The notes below the pieces were generated by a model, which saw nothing but the letters and a program-made list of their open reading frames with translations, searched no databases and had not been told where the DNA came from. Positions 35,020 through 44,150 of a stretch of 64,000 bases of DNA are shown here, in pieces; the stretch's first letter is position 1; every line of letters starts with the position of its first letter. Position numbers and translations under genes: made by a program. The DNA is from Tardiphaga alba. Its GTDB lineage: Bacteria; Pseudomonadota; Alphaproteobacteria; Rhizobiales; Xanthobacteraceae. Location: contig NZ_CP036498.1 in assembly GCF_018279705.1 (NCBI RefSeq), positions 3,179,001 to 3,243,000 on the forward strand, written 5' to 3'.

Positions 35020-36060
35020 CTACCGATCGTTCAGCATGCCCTCATGCGGCAGACCTTCGATCGGGCATTCCTCGACACCGACCGTCCGGCGCGTGATCGC
35101 CTCGACATTCTCCCGCGCCTGGTCGGGATTGTTGACCCAGGTCGCATAGAAATCGAACGGGCACGCCGCCACGCCCTTGTTGCTTTCGCCGGAATTGATG
35201 GTGCCGGTATAGCCGCGGTGCAGCAGCTTGAAGAGGTGGTTCTCCGACTGACCGTTGCGGCGGGCATCGCGGATCAGCGACTTCGACAGCGCCGCATACT
35301 GGATGCCGTAATCCTCCTCGCCGCATTCACCGAGCGTGCGGCCATCAAAGCCGATGATCGCGGAATGGCCGAAATACGAGTAGACGCCATCGAAGCCTGA
35401 CGCATTGGCGACGGCGACATAGGTGTTGTTGGCCCATGCCATCGCCTTGGCCATCAGCACTTGCTGGTCCTTGGCGGGATACATGTAACCCTGGCAGCGC
35501 ACGATGAGTTCAGCGCCCTTCATGGCACAGTCGCGCCAGATCTCGGGATAGTTGCCGTCGTCACAGATGATCAGCGAGACCTTCAGTCCTTTCGGACCTT
35601 CCGAGACATAGGTGCAGTTGCCGGGATACCAGCCCTCGATCGGCACCCAGGGCATGATCTTGCGATATTTCTGAACGATCTCGCCCTTGTCGTTCATCAG
35701 GATCAGCGTGTTGTACGGCGCCTTGTGCGGATGCTGCTCGTGGCGTTCACCCGTGAGCGAGAACACGCCCCAGACCTTTGCCTTGCGACAGGCTTCAGCG
35801 AAGATTTCGGTTTCTTCGCCGGGCACCTGAGATGCGGTCTCATACATCTCCTTCTCGTCATACATAATGCCCTGGGTCGAATATTCCGGGAAGATCACGA
35901 GATCGAGACCGGGCAGACCGATCTTCATGCCAGTGATCATGTCGGCGATCTTCTGCGCATTAGCGAGCACCTCGGCCTTGGTGTGCAGCCGGGGCATTTT
36001 GTAGTTCACGACGGCCACGCCGACCGCGTCCTTGCTGGAAGAGATATCGCCGTGGTGCAT
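35020..36060 (-). CDS. amiE: Aliphatic amidase
   Basis: A 346-residue nitrilase-superfamily enzyme that hydrolyses short aliphatic amides to the acid and ammonia. From the ATG at 36060, length and numbering match the Pseudomonas/Bacillus AmiE exactly: the catalytic triad falls at E59 (FPEYSTQG), K134 (KYRKIMPW) and C166 ([11 protein letters not shown]). The C-terminal half keeps [12 protein letters not shown] and [17 protein letters not shown]. Codons upstream to 36105 are not needed. The IS481 element begins 114 bp upstream of its start and may affect its expression. Confidence 0.96.
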   Translation of the reverse strand: MHHGDISSSKDAVGVAVVNYKMPRLHTKAEVLANAQKIADMITGMKIGLPGLDLVIFPEYSTQGIMYDEKEMYETASQVPGEETEIFAEACRKAKVWGVFSLTGERHEQHPHKAPYNTLILMNDKGEIVQKYRKIMPWVPIEGWYPGNCTYVSEGPKGLKVSLIICDDGNYPEIWRDCAMKGAELIVRCQGYMYPAKDQQVLMAKAMAWANNTYVAVANASGFDGVYSYFGHSAIIGFDGRTLGECGEEDYGIQYAALSKSLIRDARRNGQSENHLFKLLHRGYTGTINSGESNKGVAACPFDFYATWVNNPDQARENVEAITRRTVGVEECPIEGLPHEGMLNDR

Positions 36061-36173
36061 GATGCAGGGTCTCCGTTTGACGGTGATCCTGTGCCGGGCA
36101 TCCACGGCCGGCCATACGTGGATTTACGGATGGTATGCTTATTGCCATCACTCGTTGTCATCGCCCGGCTTGA

Positions 36174-37436
36174 TGTATGACCCGGAGAGATAGGTAACAC
36201 CCGTTCGGAGACATGGGTAACACATCGTCGGCATGGATGGCTTGAGGAGGCCGGCATGCCTTGGCGCGAGGTGTCACACATGGATCAGAGAATGGAGTTC
36301 GTTCGGCTGTTTCAGCAGCCGGACGTCAATCGGCGGGAACTGTGCCGCCGTTTCCAGATCAGCCCGAAGACCGGCTATAAATGGCTGGCCCGTGCCCAAA
36401 CCACTGAAGCCCGGTGGGCACAGGATCAATCGCGCCGGCCCCATGTCTCGCCCAAGCGGAGCGATCTGGAGGTCGAAGCCGCTGTGCTGGCGATACGCGA
36501 TGCGCATCCGGCCTGGGGCGCGCGCAAGATCCGGCGCCGGCTCGACGATCGGCAAGCAAGCCTGCCGGCCGCCTCGACGGTGCATGCCATGCTGGCACGG
36601 CACGACCGTGTGCCGGCTCCTAACCAGCCGTCGCACTACACGCGCTTCGAGCATCCGGCTCCCAACGATCTGTGGCAGATGGACTTCAAGGGGCGCTTCC
36701 CGCTCGGTGAGGGGATGTGCCATCCACTCACCATGATCGACGACCATTCCCGCTATGCGCTGTGCCTTCAGGCCTGCAGCAATGAGCGGCAGGATACGGT
36801 GCAGCAGCATCTCATCGGCTGCTTCCGGCGCTACGGCCTGCCGCAGGCGTTTCTGGTCGATAACGGCGTGCCGTGGGGCACCTGCTCTGAAGTCAGGTGG
36901 ACGCGGCTGCGCGTCTGGCTGCTCAAGCTCGGCGTCGATGTCGTCTATGCCCGCCCGTATCACCCGCAGACCAAGGGCAAGAACGAGCGCTTCCATCGCA
37001 CCCTCAAGAGCGAAGTCCTGTCGATGGCGACCTATCGCACCACCCAACAAATGCAGCAGGCTTTCGACCGCTGGCGGCATGTCTACAATGCCGAGAGGCC
37101 GCACCAAGCGCTCGGCTACGACGTGCCGGCGAACCGCTACCGACCGAGCACTCGTGCCATGCCAGGCCAGTTGCGGGAGCCAGACTATGACGAGGGCACG
37201 ATCGTGCGCCGGGCGAGCTGGCACAAGGCTCAGTTCAGATTCGGTAAAAAGCGCTGGCGGATGCCGGAAGCTTTTAGCGGCGAGCTATTGGCCATCCGGC
37301 CGCTCGCCACCGATGGCGCGTTCGGTGTCTTCTTCGGAGCCCATCAGATCGCTTCCATCGATCTACGCAACGAGGCAACATGAAAACCGTTACCTATGTC
37401 TCCGAACACCCGTTACCCATGTCTCCGGGCCATACA
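36174..37436 (+). mobile_element. Complete IS481-family insertion sequence
   Basis: A 1263-bp element with ends starting TGTATG and ending CATACA. The terminal inverted repeats extend for about 49 bp with a few mismatches and contain the repeated units GGAGACATGGGTAAC and TTCGGAGACAT. A 5-bp direct duplication, CTTGA, flanks it at 36169-36173 and 37437-37441. Rejoining the flanks gives CCCGGCTTGACCGGG, a palindrome, so the target was a REP-like hairpin. The transposase is intact, so the element looks recent and active. Confidence 0.93.
36256..37383 (+). CDS. IS481-family transposase
   Basis: A 375-residue DDE transposase. The N-terminal helix-turn-helix region is ELCRRFQISPKTGYKW. The rve integrase core has the first Asp in LWQMDFKGRF, the second in FLVDNGVPWG, and the Glu in HPQTKGKNERFHRTLK. 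The C-terminus carries RPHQALGYDVPANRYRPS, typical of IS481. The start at MPWREVSHMDQRMEF is like other family members. It is full length with no stop or frameshift. Confidence 0.94.
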   Translation: MPWREVSHMDQRMEFVRLFQQPDVNRRELCRRFQISPKTGYKWLARAQTTEARWAQDQSRRPHVSPKRSDLEVEAAVLAIRDAHPAWGARKIRRRLDDRQASLPAASTVHAMLARHDRVPAPNQPSHYTRFEHPAPNDLWQMDFKGRFPLGEGMCHPLTMIDDHSRYALCLQACSNERQDTVQQHLIGCFRRYGLPQAFLVDNGVPWGTCSEVRWTRLRVWLLKLGVDVVYARPYHPQTKGKNERFHRTLKSEVLSMATYRTTQQMQQAFDRWRHVYNAERPHQALGYDVPANRYRPSTRAMPGQLREPDYDEGTIVRRASWHKAQFRFGKKRWRMPEAFSGELLAIRPLATDGAFGVFFGAHQIASIDLRNEAT

Positions 37437-37515
37437 CTTGACCGGGCGATCCAGCACTCCCGTAAACAGCGGTGTGTGCTGGGTCACCCGGTCAAGCCGG
37501 GTGACGACATGAGGA
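37437..37515. repeat. REP-like palindromes, remnant of the IS target site
   Basis: This stretch continues the palindrome split by the IS (with 36155-36173 on the other side) and contains a second hairpin, GTCACCCGGTCAAGCCGGGTGAC, centred near 37491. Such hairpins are common targets for insertion sequences. Confidence 0.6.
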
Positions 37516-37527
37516 GCAAGGGCGGAC

Positions 37528-38472
37528 CTACAATCCCGCGCCCTTCCCGATCGCCACGTTGAACGAGCGATCAAGCAGCACATTGGCGTCGAGCTTCTGC
37601 TTGATGAGGCCGCTGCGCAGGTACAGATCGATGGTCTTCTGCTCGTCGGCCACAACGCCGTCGTCAACGGGCGCGATCCTGACCTGCGCACGATTCAGCC
37701 AGTTCAGCGGCACCGATGGCGCCACATTCATGAGCTTGCCCCAGGTCTGCGCATAGGTCTCCGCATTCTTCAGCGCCCAAGCGCGCGCTGCGGTCAGACG
37801 GCGGAGATAGTCCTCCAGTTCCGCATGCTTGTCGCGGATTGCATTGGGCGTGGCTACGACAAAACTGAGGCCGGATGTCAGGCCTTCGGCATTGAGCACG
37901 ACACGCGACTGGAACAGCACCTCTTCCTGGCTCACATAGGGCTCCCAGGTTGACCAGGCATCGACGGAGCCGCGGGTATAGGCAACCTTGGCGTCCGATG
38001 GCGCAAGGAAAACGAGCTGTATATCGCTTGCCGTCCAGCCCTTCTTCTCCAGCGCGGCAAGAATGAGCTGATGCCCGATGGAGCCGCGGCCGGTGGCGAT
38101 CTTCTTGCCCTTCAGATCGTCAAAACTCTTGATCGCGGAATCCTTCGGCACGAGGACCGCCAGACCGTCACCGGTCTGCCGGATCGCGCCGATGGCCTTG
38201 ACCGGCACATTGGCCGCCGCGGCAAAGGTGAAGGGTGCATCGCCCACCAGCCCGCTATCGAGCGCGCCAGCACCAAGCGCTTCCAGCAGCGGCGCGGCCG
38301 CGGCGAACTCCTTCCATTCGATCTTGTAGGGCACATCCTTCAGCACGCCGGATGCCTCCATCACGGCGCGCGCATTGCCCTTCTGATCGCCGACGATCAG
38401 CGTCGTTTCGGCCTGTACGGAGGGGGCGAGGACCGCCGCGATCAAACCAGCGGCAAATGCAAGACCTTTCAT
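37528..38472 (-). CDS. ssuA: Aliphatic sulfonate-type ABC transporter substrate-binding protein
   Basis: A 314-residue periplasmic protein of the SsuA/TauA family. The signal peptide MKGLAFAAGLIAAVLAPSVQ is cleaved after QA. Family segments include IEWKEFAAAAPLLEALGAGA, DSGLVGDAPFTFAAAANVPV, KGKKIATGRGSIGHQLILAA and VDAWSTWEPYV. It probably captures an organosulfonate or sulfate ester. Its ATG overlaps the stop of the LLM monooxygenase gene (ATGA), so the two are coupled; the ATPase and permease lie further upstream in the same orientation. Confidence 0.88.
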   Translation of the reverse strand: MKGLAFAAGLIAAVLAPSVQAETTLIVGDQKGNARAVMEASGVLKDVPYKIEWKEFAAAAPLLEALGAGALDSGLVGDAPFTFAAAANVPVKAIGAIRQTGDGLAVLVPKDSAIKSFDDLKGKKIATGRGSIGHQLILAALEKKGWTASDIQLVFLAPSDAKVAYTRGSVDAWSTWEPYVSQEEVLFQSRVVLNAEGLTSGLSFVVATPNAIRDKHAELEDYLRRLTAARAWALKNAETYAQTWGKLMNVAPSVPLNWLNRAQVRIAPVDDGVVADEQKTIDLYLRSGLIKQKLDANVLLDRSFNVAIGKGAGL

Positions 38473-39563
38473 GCTGCGACGACTCCCTTGTCCGCTTCGC
38501 GCGCGGCGATCAGCGCACGCGTGGCCGGGATCAGTTCACGGCCATAATCGATGGCATCGATCAGCGGATCGAAGCCGCGGATCAGGAAGTGGCTGACGCC
38601 GAGATCGTAGTAATCAGCGAAAACTTCGGCGACCTGCTCTGGCGTGCCGACCAGCGCGGTGGTGTTGCTGTTGGCGCCGGTCAGCGCCGCCATTTCGGTC
38701 CACAGCCGCTTGTCGATGCGGGTGCCCTGCTCTGCCAGGGCCAGCAGACGCTTGGCACCGGCAGTGGCATGACCATCGGCCGGCTTGCGATAGCCGGTCT
38801 TGTCTTGCAGCGCCGTAGCGCGAGCGAGGATGTCATCGGCCTTGGCCCAGGCCTTTTCCTCGTTGTCGGCGATGATCGGTCGCACCGACAGGCTGAAACG
38901 CGGCGCCGGGCGACCATATTTCTTGGCAGCGGCACGCACGCGCCCGGTGACGTCGCGCACTTGCGCGTAGGATTCACCCCACAGCGCAAATGTATCGGCA
39001 TGCTTGCCGGACACTTCGATGGCCGCGTCCGACGCACCGCCTACGAAGACATGGATCGGCACGATCGGCTTCACCTGCGAAAAGCCGCCTTCGACCTGAT
39101 AATATTTGCCGTGATAGTCGAACGGCCTCTCGCTGGTCCATTCCTGCTTGATGATGTCGAGCCATTCGCCGGTGCGGGCATAGCGCTCATCCTTGTCGTC
39201 CAGCGTATTGCCGTCCTGCCGCAGTTCCTTCGCATTGCCGCCGGTGATGACATGCAGCGAGACGCGACCGCGGTGGAAATTCTCGATGGTCGCCAGCTGC
39301 CGCGCGATCACCGTCGGCGCCGTGAAGCCCGGACGCTGGGCGATCATCACCTTCAACTTCTCGGTGACGCCGAGCGCATGCTGGGCGACCTGCAATCCGT
39401 CAGGCGTCGTCGAGTGGAAAGCAAGCAGCGCGCGGTCGAAACCGGCGAGCTCATGGGCCTTGGCAACAGTCTCGATGTAGCCGGGATCGAGGATCGGGCC
39501 GGAGCGCACGCGGGTTTCGGATGCGTCATTGTTGGTGATGAAACCGATGAATTCGACGGACAT
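38469..39563 (-). CDS. LLM-class FMN-dependent monooxygenase (SsuD-like alkanesulfonate monooxygenase)
   Basis: A 364-residue TIM-barrel flavin monooxygenase. MSVEFIGFITNNDASETR at the start, GFDRALLAFHSTTPDGL, LHVITGGNAKELRQDGNTLD and PIHVFVGGASDAAIEVSGKH are SsuD-like. It would use FMNH2 and O2 to split a C-S bond, releasing sulfite and an aldehyde. The FMN reductase partner (SsuE) is not in the window. The ATG at 39563 follows GGAGGAAGAC; the frame extends further upstream but that part is noise. Confidence 0.9.
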   Translation of the reverse strand: MSVEFIGFITNNDASETRVRSGPILDPGYIETVAKAHELAGFDRALLAFHSTTPDGLQVAQHALGVTEKLKVMIAQRPGFTAPTVIARQLATIENFHRGRVSLHVITGGNAKELRQDGNTLDDKDERYARTGEWLDIIKQEWTSERPFDYHGKYYQVEGGFSQVKPIVPIHVFVGGASDAAIEVSGKHADTFALWGESYAQVRDVTGRVRAAAKKYGRPAPRFSLSVRPIIADNEEKAWAKADDILARATALQDKTGYRKPADGHATAGAKRLLALAEQGTRIDKRLWTEMAALTGANSNTTALVGTPEQVAEVFADYYDLGVSHFLIRGFDPLIDAIDYGRELIPATRALIAAREADKGVVAA

Positions 39564-39591
39564 GTCTTCCTCCAATTTCAATTGGTGATGA

Positions 39592-40733
39592 TCAGATGCC
39601 GAGAGCGCGGCGGCCGGCGGCGATACGGGTGCTGTCGTCCTGCGGCGTGTGCACGCGTCCGCACAGGACATCGCGATAATGCCGCTCAAGCGGATTGGCG
39701 CGGGTGAGTCCGTGATTGCTGGTGAGCGACAGCGCATCTTCGACCACGGCGACCGCATTATTGGTGACGGTAAGCTTGACGATATTGCCTTCGCTCGCAG
39801 TCAGGACGGCGCCCTCGTCGAGGTCACGCGCAAAGCCGTTCAGCAGCCGCGCATTCACCGTGAGCTTCGCCTCCATGCCGCCGACGATCTCCTGCGCACG
39901 CGGCAGCGACGCCAGCGGCGCGCCAAGGCTCGACGGCATACGGGTCTTGAGGAAATCGATCAGCCAGTCACGGGCCGCACGCGCGACGCCGTCATAGACC
40001 GCGCCGACCAGCACGGCCTGCACCGTGGATTGCGTGACGTCAGGCGGTCCCCACGCGCCGGGCGCTCGAACGTCGATCTCGTGGTCGAGCGGGATCAGAA
40101 CATCATCGAATACCACATCATGGCTGCCGCTGGCGCGCAGGCCGAGATGATCCCATGTCTCGATAATGCGAATGCCTTCGGATCTGGCGGGGACAAGAAA
40201 GAGACCCACACGCACATCCGGCTTGTCGGTCTTCGCCCACACCGTCATCCATTTCAGGATGGGTGCACCGGTCGAATAGATTTTTCGGCCGGAGATGCGC
40301 CAACCGTCCGACGTACGCCGTGCGGTCGTGGCCGGCAGTCCGCCACGTGCGGGCGAGCCGAGATCGGGCTCGACACGCAGCGCATTGATCAATGCAATAT
40401 CATCGATCGTGCCGCGGCCGACTTTCTCCGCCAGATGTTTTGGCCAGTGGCCGCTTCTGGCGATGACGAGATGGTGGATATAGTGCATGGCCAGTACGAG
40501 GCCGGTGGCGGCATCCGCCTTGGCGACGAGGCCGACAACGCGCGCAGCCTCTGCCACGCCGCCCCGCCGCCGCCGATCGCTTTCGGCACGGGCAATGCGA
40601 GCAGGCCGGCATCGGCGAGATCCTGAAAATTCTCGAACGGAAATCCAGCCGTACGATCGTGCAGCGGCGCACGCTCGGCAAAGCCTGGCGTCAGCAGATT
40701 GACCCTGTCGATGATCCCCGGAATTGCGTCCAT
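39592..40733 (-). pseudogene. Acyl-CoA dehydrogenase-like flavin monooxygenase (SfnB/DszC type), interrupted by a one-base frameshift
   Basis: The N-terminal piece from the ATG at 40733 reads MDAIPGIIDRVNLLTPGFAE then DLADAGLLALPVPKAIGGGG. It then continues in another frame as VAEAARVVGLVAKADAATGL to the end at 39592. Inserting one G between 40557 and 40566, within a GGGGCGGCG stretch, restores about 380 residues. The rest holds FAD/substrate parts of the acyl-CoA dehydrogenase fold (GWRISGRKIYSTGA, LGLRASGSHDVVFDDV). Next to an SsuD-like enzyme and sulfonate transporter, an SfnB/DszC-like role in organosulfur oxidation is likely. Confidence 0.85.
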
Positions 40734-40952
40734 GACGGCAAGCGGCCCGCGATGTCTGTGTGGTATCCGAAGGCCGCGATAGACGGCCCTCGCCTGGTTC
40801 TGTTGCATGGAGAAAAGACCGTTTGGCTGCGGTTACAAGCCGCGCGCGGAAATAACGACGCCCGCGCTTTGTCCATCACGGCGGGCAGATGAAACATTCT
40901 CTGCGTGATCTTCGACAGAGAAGATCATTCGCGCGGATTTGTCCGGATGTGT
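40734..40952. other. Intergenic gap inside the sulfonate cluster
   Basis: 219 bp between the ATPase gene and the acyl-CoA dehydrogenase-like gene, both on the minus strand. I see no clear promoter or terminator, so co-transcription across it is uncertain. Confidence 0.35.
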
Positions 40953-41738
40953 TCACCATGTGGCGTCGAGTCCCAGCAGGCCGAGAATGTCGCGTCGAAG
41001 TTCCGCCAGATGCGGATCACCGCGATGGCGCGGATAAGGCCGATCGACAACGATATCCGCCTTCACCTTTGCGGGACGATCACTGAACACGATGACGCGA
41101 TTGGCCAGGAACAGCGCCTCCTCCACATCATGGGTCACCAGCAGCGCCGTGAATCCATTGCGCTGCCACAGCGACACGATCTCCGACTGCATGGTGAGGC
41201 GTGTCAGCGAGTCCAGCTTCCCCAATGGCTCGTCGAGCACGAGGATGCGCGGATCATTGACCAGCGCACGCGCCAGTGCGACGCGCTGCGCCATGCCGCC
41301 GGAGAGCTGATGCGGATAGGCCTTTCGGAACGCGCCGAGACCGACGAGCTCGATCGCGGCATCCACGCGATGGCGCTGCGTCTTCAATACGCCCTGCGCT
41401 TCCAGGCCGAGCGCGACATTGTCATAGACGCTCCGCCATGGAAACAAGGTCGGATCCTGGAACACGACGACGCGCGACGGATATGGTCCAGTGATCGCTG
41501 CACCGTCCTCCGCCAATGTGCCGGCGCGCGGCGGTTCGAGACCGGCGACAAGCCGCAACAGCGTGGACTTGCCGCAGCCGGAGGGGCCGAGCAGTGCTAC
41601 GAATTCGCCGGGCGCGACCTTGATGCTCACATCGTCAAGCACCGGCAGCACGGCGCCATCGATGTCGAAGGCATGGCTGACATTGGCTATATCGAGCGAC
41701 GCGCCGGTCGCATCAACCGCTTTTGCGAGCGCTACCAT
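40953..41738 (-). CDS. ssuB: ABC transporter ATP-binding protein, SsuB/TauB-like
   Basis: A 261-residue ATPase. Walker A is GPSGCGKST, the Q-loop FQDPTLFPW, the signature LSGGMAQRVALARAL, Walker B RILVLDEPLG, and the switch His is in LVTHDVEEALFLA. It belongs to the nitrate/sulfonate/taurine importer class. The ATG at 41738 overlaps the end of the permease gene by 7 bp; seven upstream codons are a less likely start. Confidence 0.92.
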   Translation of the reverse strand: MVALAKAVDATGASLDIANVSHAFDIDGAVLPVLDDVSIKVAPGEFVALLGPSGCGKSTLLRLVAGLEPPRAGTLAEDGAAITGPYPSRVVVFQDPTLFPWRSVYDNVALGLEAQGVLKTQRHRVDAAIELVGLGAFRKAYPHQLSGGMAQRVALARALVNDPRILVLDEPLGKLDSLTRLTMQSEIVSLWQRNGFTALLVTHDVEEALFLANRVIVFSDRPAKVKADIVVDRPYPRHRGDPHLAELRRDILGLLGLDATW

Positions 41739-42772
41739 TTGACGACTCCCTTCTGCCAACCCAGCAGGCGATCACGCACGCGGAACAGCAGCGTGATGGC
41801 GCCGGAGCACAGCAGCGACATCACGATGAGCGCCGCATACATGTTGTTGTAGGAGGCCCAGCCCTGCGCCCATTGCAGATACCAGCCGAGGCCCGCCTTC
41901 ACGCCAATCATCTCGGCCACCACGAGCACCGCGAAGGACGCGCCAAGCCCCATGAACAGGCCGACAAAGACATGCGGCAATGCTGCGGGGATCGCGACTT
42001 TGGTGACCAGGAATGACGGCTTTGCACCAAGCGTGCGCGCGACGTCGTAATAGGCGCTGCTGACGCTGGCGACACCCGACCAGGTCAGCACCGTCACCGG
42101 AAAGCCGGTGGCGAGCGCGATCAGGAAGGTCGAGGCACTCCAGCTGGATGGAAACGTGAAGAAGGCGATCGGCGGCCACGCCGTGGCCGGGAGCGGACCG
42201 ATGAAGCGCAGGATCGGATGCACCCAGTAGCCGGCAAGACGCGACCAGCCGATGGAGACACCGGTCAGGAAGCCGACGGCCGCGCCGATGAAATAACCGC
42301 CGAGCTGGAGCTTCACCGAGGCGAACACGCTGTCGAGCAGCTTTGGCAGATCGTCGGTATAGACCTCGACGATGGATTGCGGCGGCGGAAAGAACGGCAG
42401 CGGCAGCCAACCGAATTTCGCCGTGGCCAACTCCCACAATGTCAGGAACACACCGAGCGCGAGCAGCCAGGGCGCACGCTCTCGCACGCCCTCGCCAAAA
42501 CTGCCGAGCGCGCCCTGCGCCGTCGTCGTGACGACTATGAAGGCGGCAACCGCGAAGGCCACATAGGCGACGGCTTCTGTGCGCGACCAGTCGCCAATGT
42601 CCGGCCAATGCAGGCTTGCAGCGCCAAACGCCAGCCAGGCCAGCCCTGCCCCCACACCCGACAATGTCGGACGCAGCTTGCCGGCGATGGAGAGACCGCC
42701 ATCGCCTGCAATCGCAAGGCTTTCGCGGTCGGCGCTACCAGGCGCGATCTCAGACGCGGAATACGTCGGCAT
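41732..42772 (-). CDS. ssuC: ABC transporter permease, SsuC/TauC-like
   Basis: A 346-residue inner-membrane protein. The first two to three helices (WLAFGAASLHW, VAYVAFAVAAFIVVTTT) precede the usual BPD_transp_1 core, so it is longer than typical SsuC (about 260). The coupling-helix loop is TLGAKPSFLVTKVAIPAALP. The start at 42772 overlaps the end of the upstream binding-protein gene by 23 bp. It imports the same class of anion as its neighbours. Confidence 0.9.
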   Translation of the reverse strand: MPTYSASEIAPGSADRESLAIAGDGGLSIAGKLRPTLSGVGAGLAWLAFGAASLHWPDIGDWSRTEAVAYVAFAVAAFIVVTTTAQGALGSFGEGVRERAPWLLALGVFLTLWELATAKFGWLPLPFFPPPQSIVEVYTDDLPKLLDSVFASVKLQLGGYFIGAAVGFLTGVSIGWSRLAGYWVHPILRFIGPLPATAWPPIAFFTFPSSWSASTFLIALATGFPVTVLTWSGVASVSSAYYDVARTLGAKPSFLVTKVAIPAALPHVFVGLFMGLGASFAVLVVAEMIGVKAGLGWYLQWAQGWASYNNMYAALIVMSLLCSGAITLLFRVRDRLLGWQKGVVKW

Positions 42773-43850
42773 AGATGCGCTCCGCAAATTTGGCCGTATC
42801 GGTATTCGGCTTGAACACGGACACCGTCTTCAACTCGTCCGCATAGGTCTTCAACTCGCGCTTGAGCTGCTCGCCGACGGGATGATGGTGATGGGTGTGA
42901 TACTTCACCATCGCCAGCAGATCATCGGGAGTCGCCGCCTTCGGCGCATAAGGCTGGAATGCCGCAGCGGCCTTGTCGGGATTCTGCGAGGCAAACATCG
43001 CGGCATCGAGCAGCGACTGCGTGAGCGCGCGCGCCACCAGCGGTTCCTGCCGGATCAGGCTGCCGCGCACGCCGACGATGCAGCAACTGATGTCACGATA
43101 AGGTCCGTCGAGATTGGAGCCGACCTCCCTGAACTCGCCGTCCTTGAGCCAGAGATAGGCAAGCGGATCGGATGCGAGACCGACCTGCGCCTCGCCCTTC
43201 TGCACCGCGAGTTGCACCAGATTGCCGGGGAATTGGCGAAACTCGACGTCCTTGTCCGGGTTCAGCCCGATCTTGGCGAGCTGAACGGCAAAGAAGTTCT
43301 TGTCCGGCCCAGCCATATCGCCGACCGCGATCACCTTGCCCTTGAAGTCCGCGACGCCCTTGATCTCCGATTTCGCCGGCACGAAGGCGCGCAGGCAACC
43401 GCCATGGGTGCCGGCGACAATCTTGACGTCAAAGCCCTGCTCCAGCGGCTTCAGCCAGCGCAGCGCCATGCCGACGCCTGCATCGGATTTGCCTGTGGCA
43501 ATGGCCTCAAGCAGCTGATCGGTCGAACCGCTATAATTGACGAGCTCGACGTCGAGATTCTGCTTGGTGAAGAAACCATGCTCGATCGCCACAGCCAGCG
43601 GCGCGAGGCAGACCGCGCCAGCGTTCCACGACAGTTTCAATTTACGTGGCGCGCCGGTGAGTGCGGGCGCATCGGATGATGCCTTGCAGATCGGGGATTC
43701 GGAGAAATCGATGGGCGACGCCTGCCTGAACGGAAAGGCCTGCGCAGCGCCCCAGAGGCCGAGCGGCGCGGCGAAGGCCGCGGCCGCACCGGCACCGAGC
43801 AGCGCGCGGCGGTTTAGCAAGGCGGCGCGCTTGTGGTCATCGTCGGACAT
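42750..43850 (-). CDS. ABC transporter substrate-binding protein (NitT/TauT family), Tat-type leader
   Basis: A 366-residue periplasmic protein. The leader MSDDDHKRAALLNRRALLGA has a twin arginine (N-RR-AL) then a long hydrophobic stretch. The mature part has PRKLKLSWNAGAVCLAPLAV, FVPAKSEIKGVADFKGKVIA and a HHHHPVGE segment. Several Cys occur, including C-C in DISCCIVG. It is the first gene of the transporter set, with AAGGAG 7 bases before the ATG at 43850. Ligand could be a sulfonate, nitrate or related anion; it is distinct from the SsuA-like protein at 37528-38472. Confidence 0.85.
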   Translation of the reverse strand: MSDDDHKRAALLNRRALLGAGAAAAFAAPLGLWGAAQAFPFRQASPIDFSESPICKASSDAPALTGAPRKLKLSWNAGAVCLAPLAVAIEHGFFTKQNLDVELVNYSGSTDQLLEAIATGKSDAGVGMALRWLKPLEQGFDVKIVAGTHGGCLRAFVPAKSEIKGVADFKGKVIAVGDMAGPDKNFFAVQLAKIGLNPDKDVEFRQFPGNLVQLAVQKGEAQVGLASDPLAYLWLKDGEFREVGSNLDGPYRDISCCIVGVRGSLIRQEPLVARALTQSLLDAAMFASQNPDKAAAAFQPYAPKAATPDDLLAMVKYHTHHHHPVGEQLKRELKTYADELKTVSVFKPNTDTAKFAERIYADVFRV

Positions 43851-44150
43851 GTCGTCTCCTTGAATGCGACACAGCACGGCCCCTTAGCGCAACGCAGGAC
43901 GTTGCAGCTCGCGCTGATGCGATAGTGGAAGATGAGTGCGGCGTGAGCGTCATTCGACTCCCACACCGTCTGTGTTGACGGTGCGAGAATGCGCAGCGCG
44001 GGCGCATGGGGTCAATGAAATGGAATTTTGAATGTCGCAGGTGTTGGAGAGATTATCTCCAAGTGGCGCGGCATCAGGAGAGGATGAACTATCGCCACAA
44101 TGAAATGTGCTACGCGACTTCGTAGAGGCGTTACGTTTCCACTCCGTCCA
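43851..44150. other. Intergenic region upstream of the ABC transporter
   Basis: About 300 bp between the reductase gene and the transporter gene, both on the minus strand. It should hold the transporter promoter, but I cannot pick out a convincing -35/-10 or -24/-12 pair. Nothing else is seen. Confidence 0.35.

Noticed and set aside
36274..37224. A 316-codon minus-strand frame inside the IS
   Set aside because: Antisense to the intact transposase; no motif.
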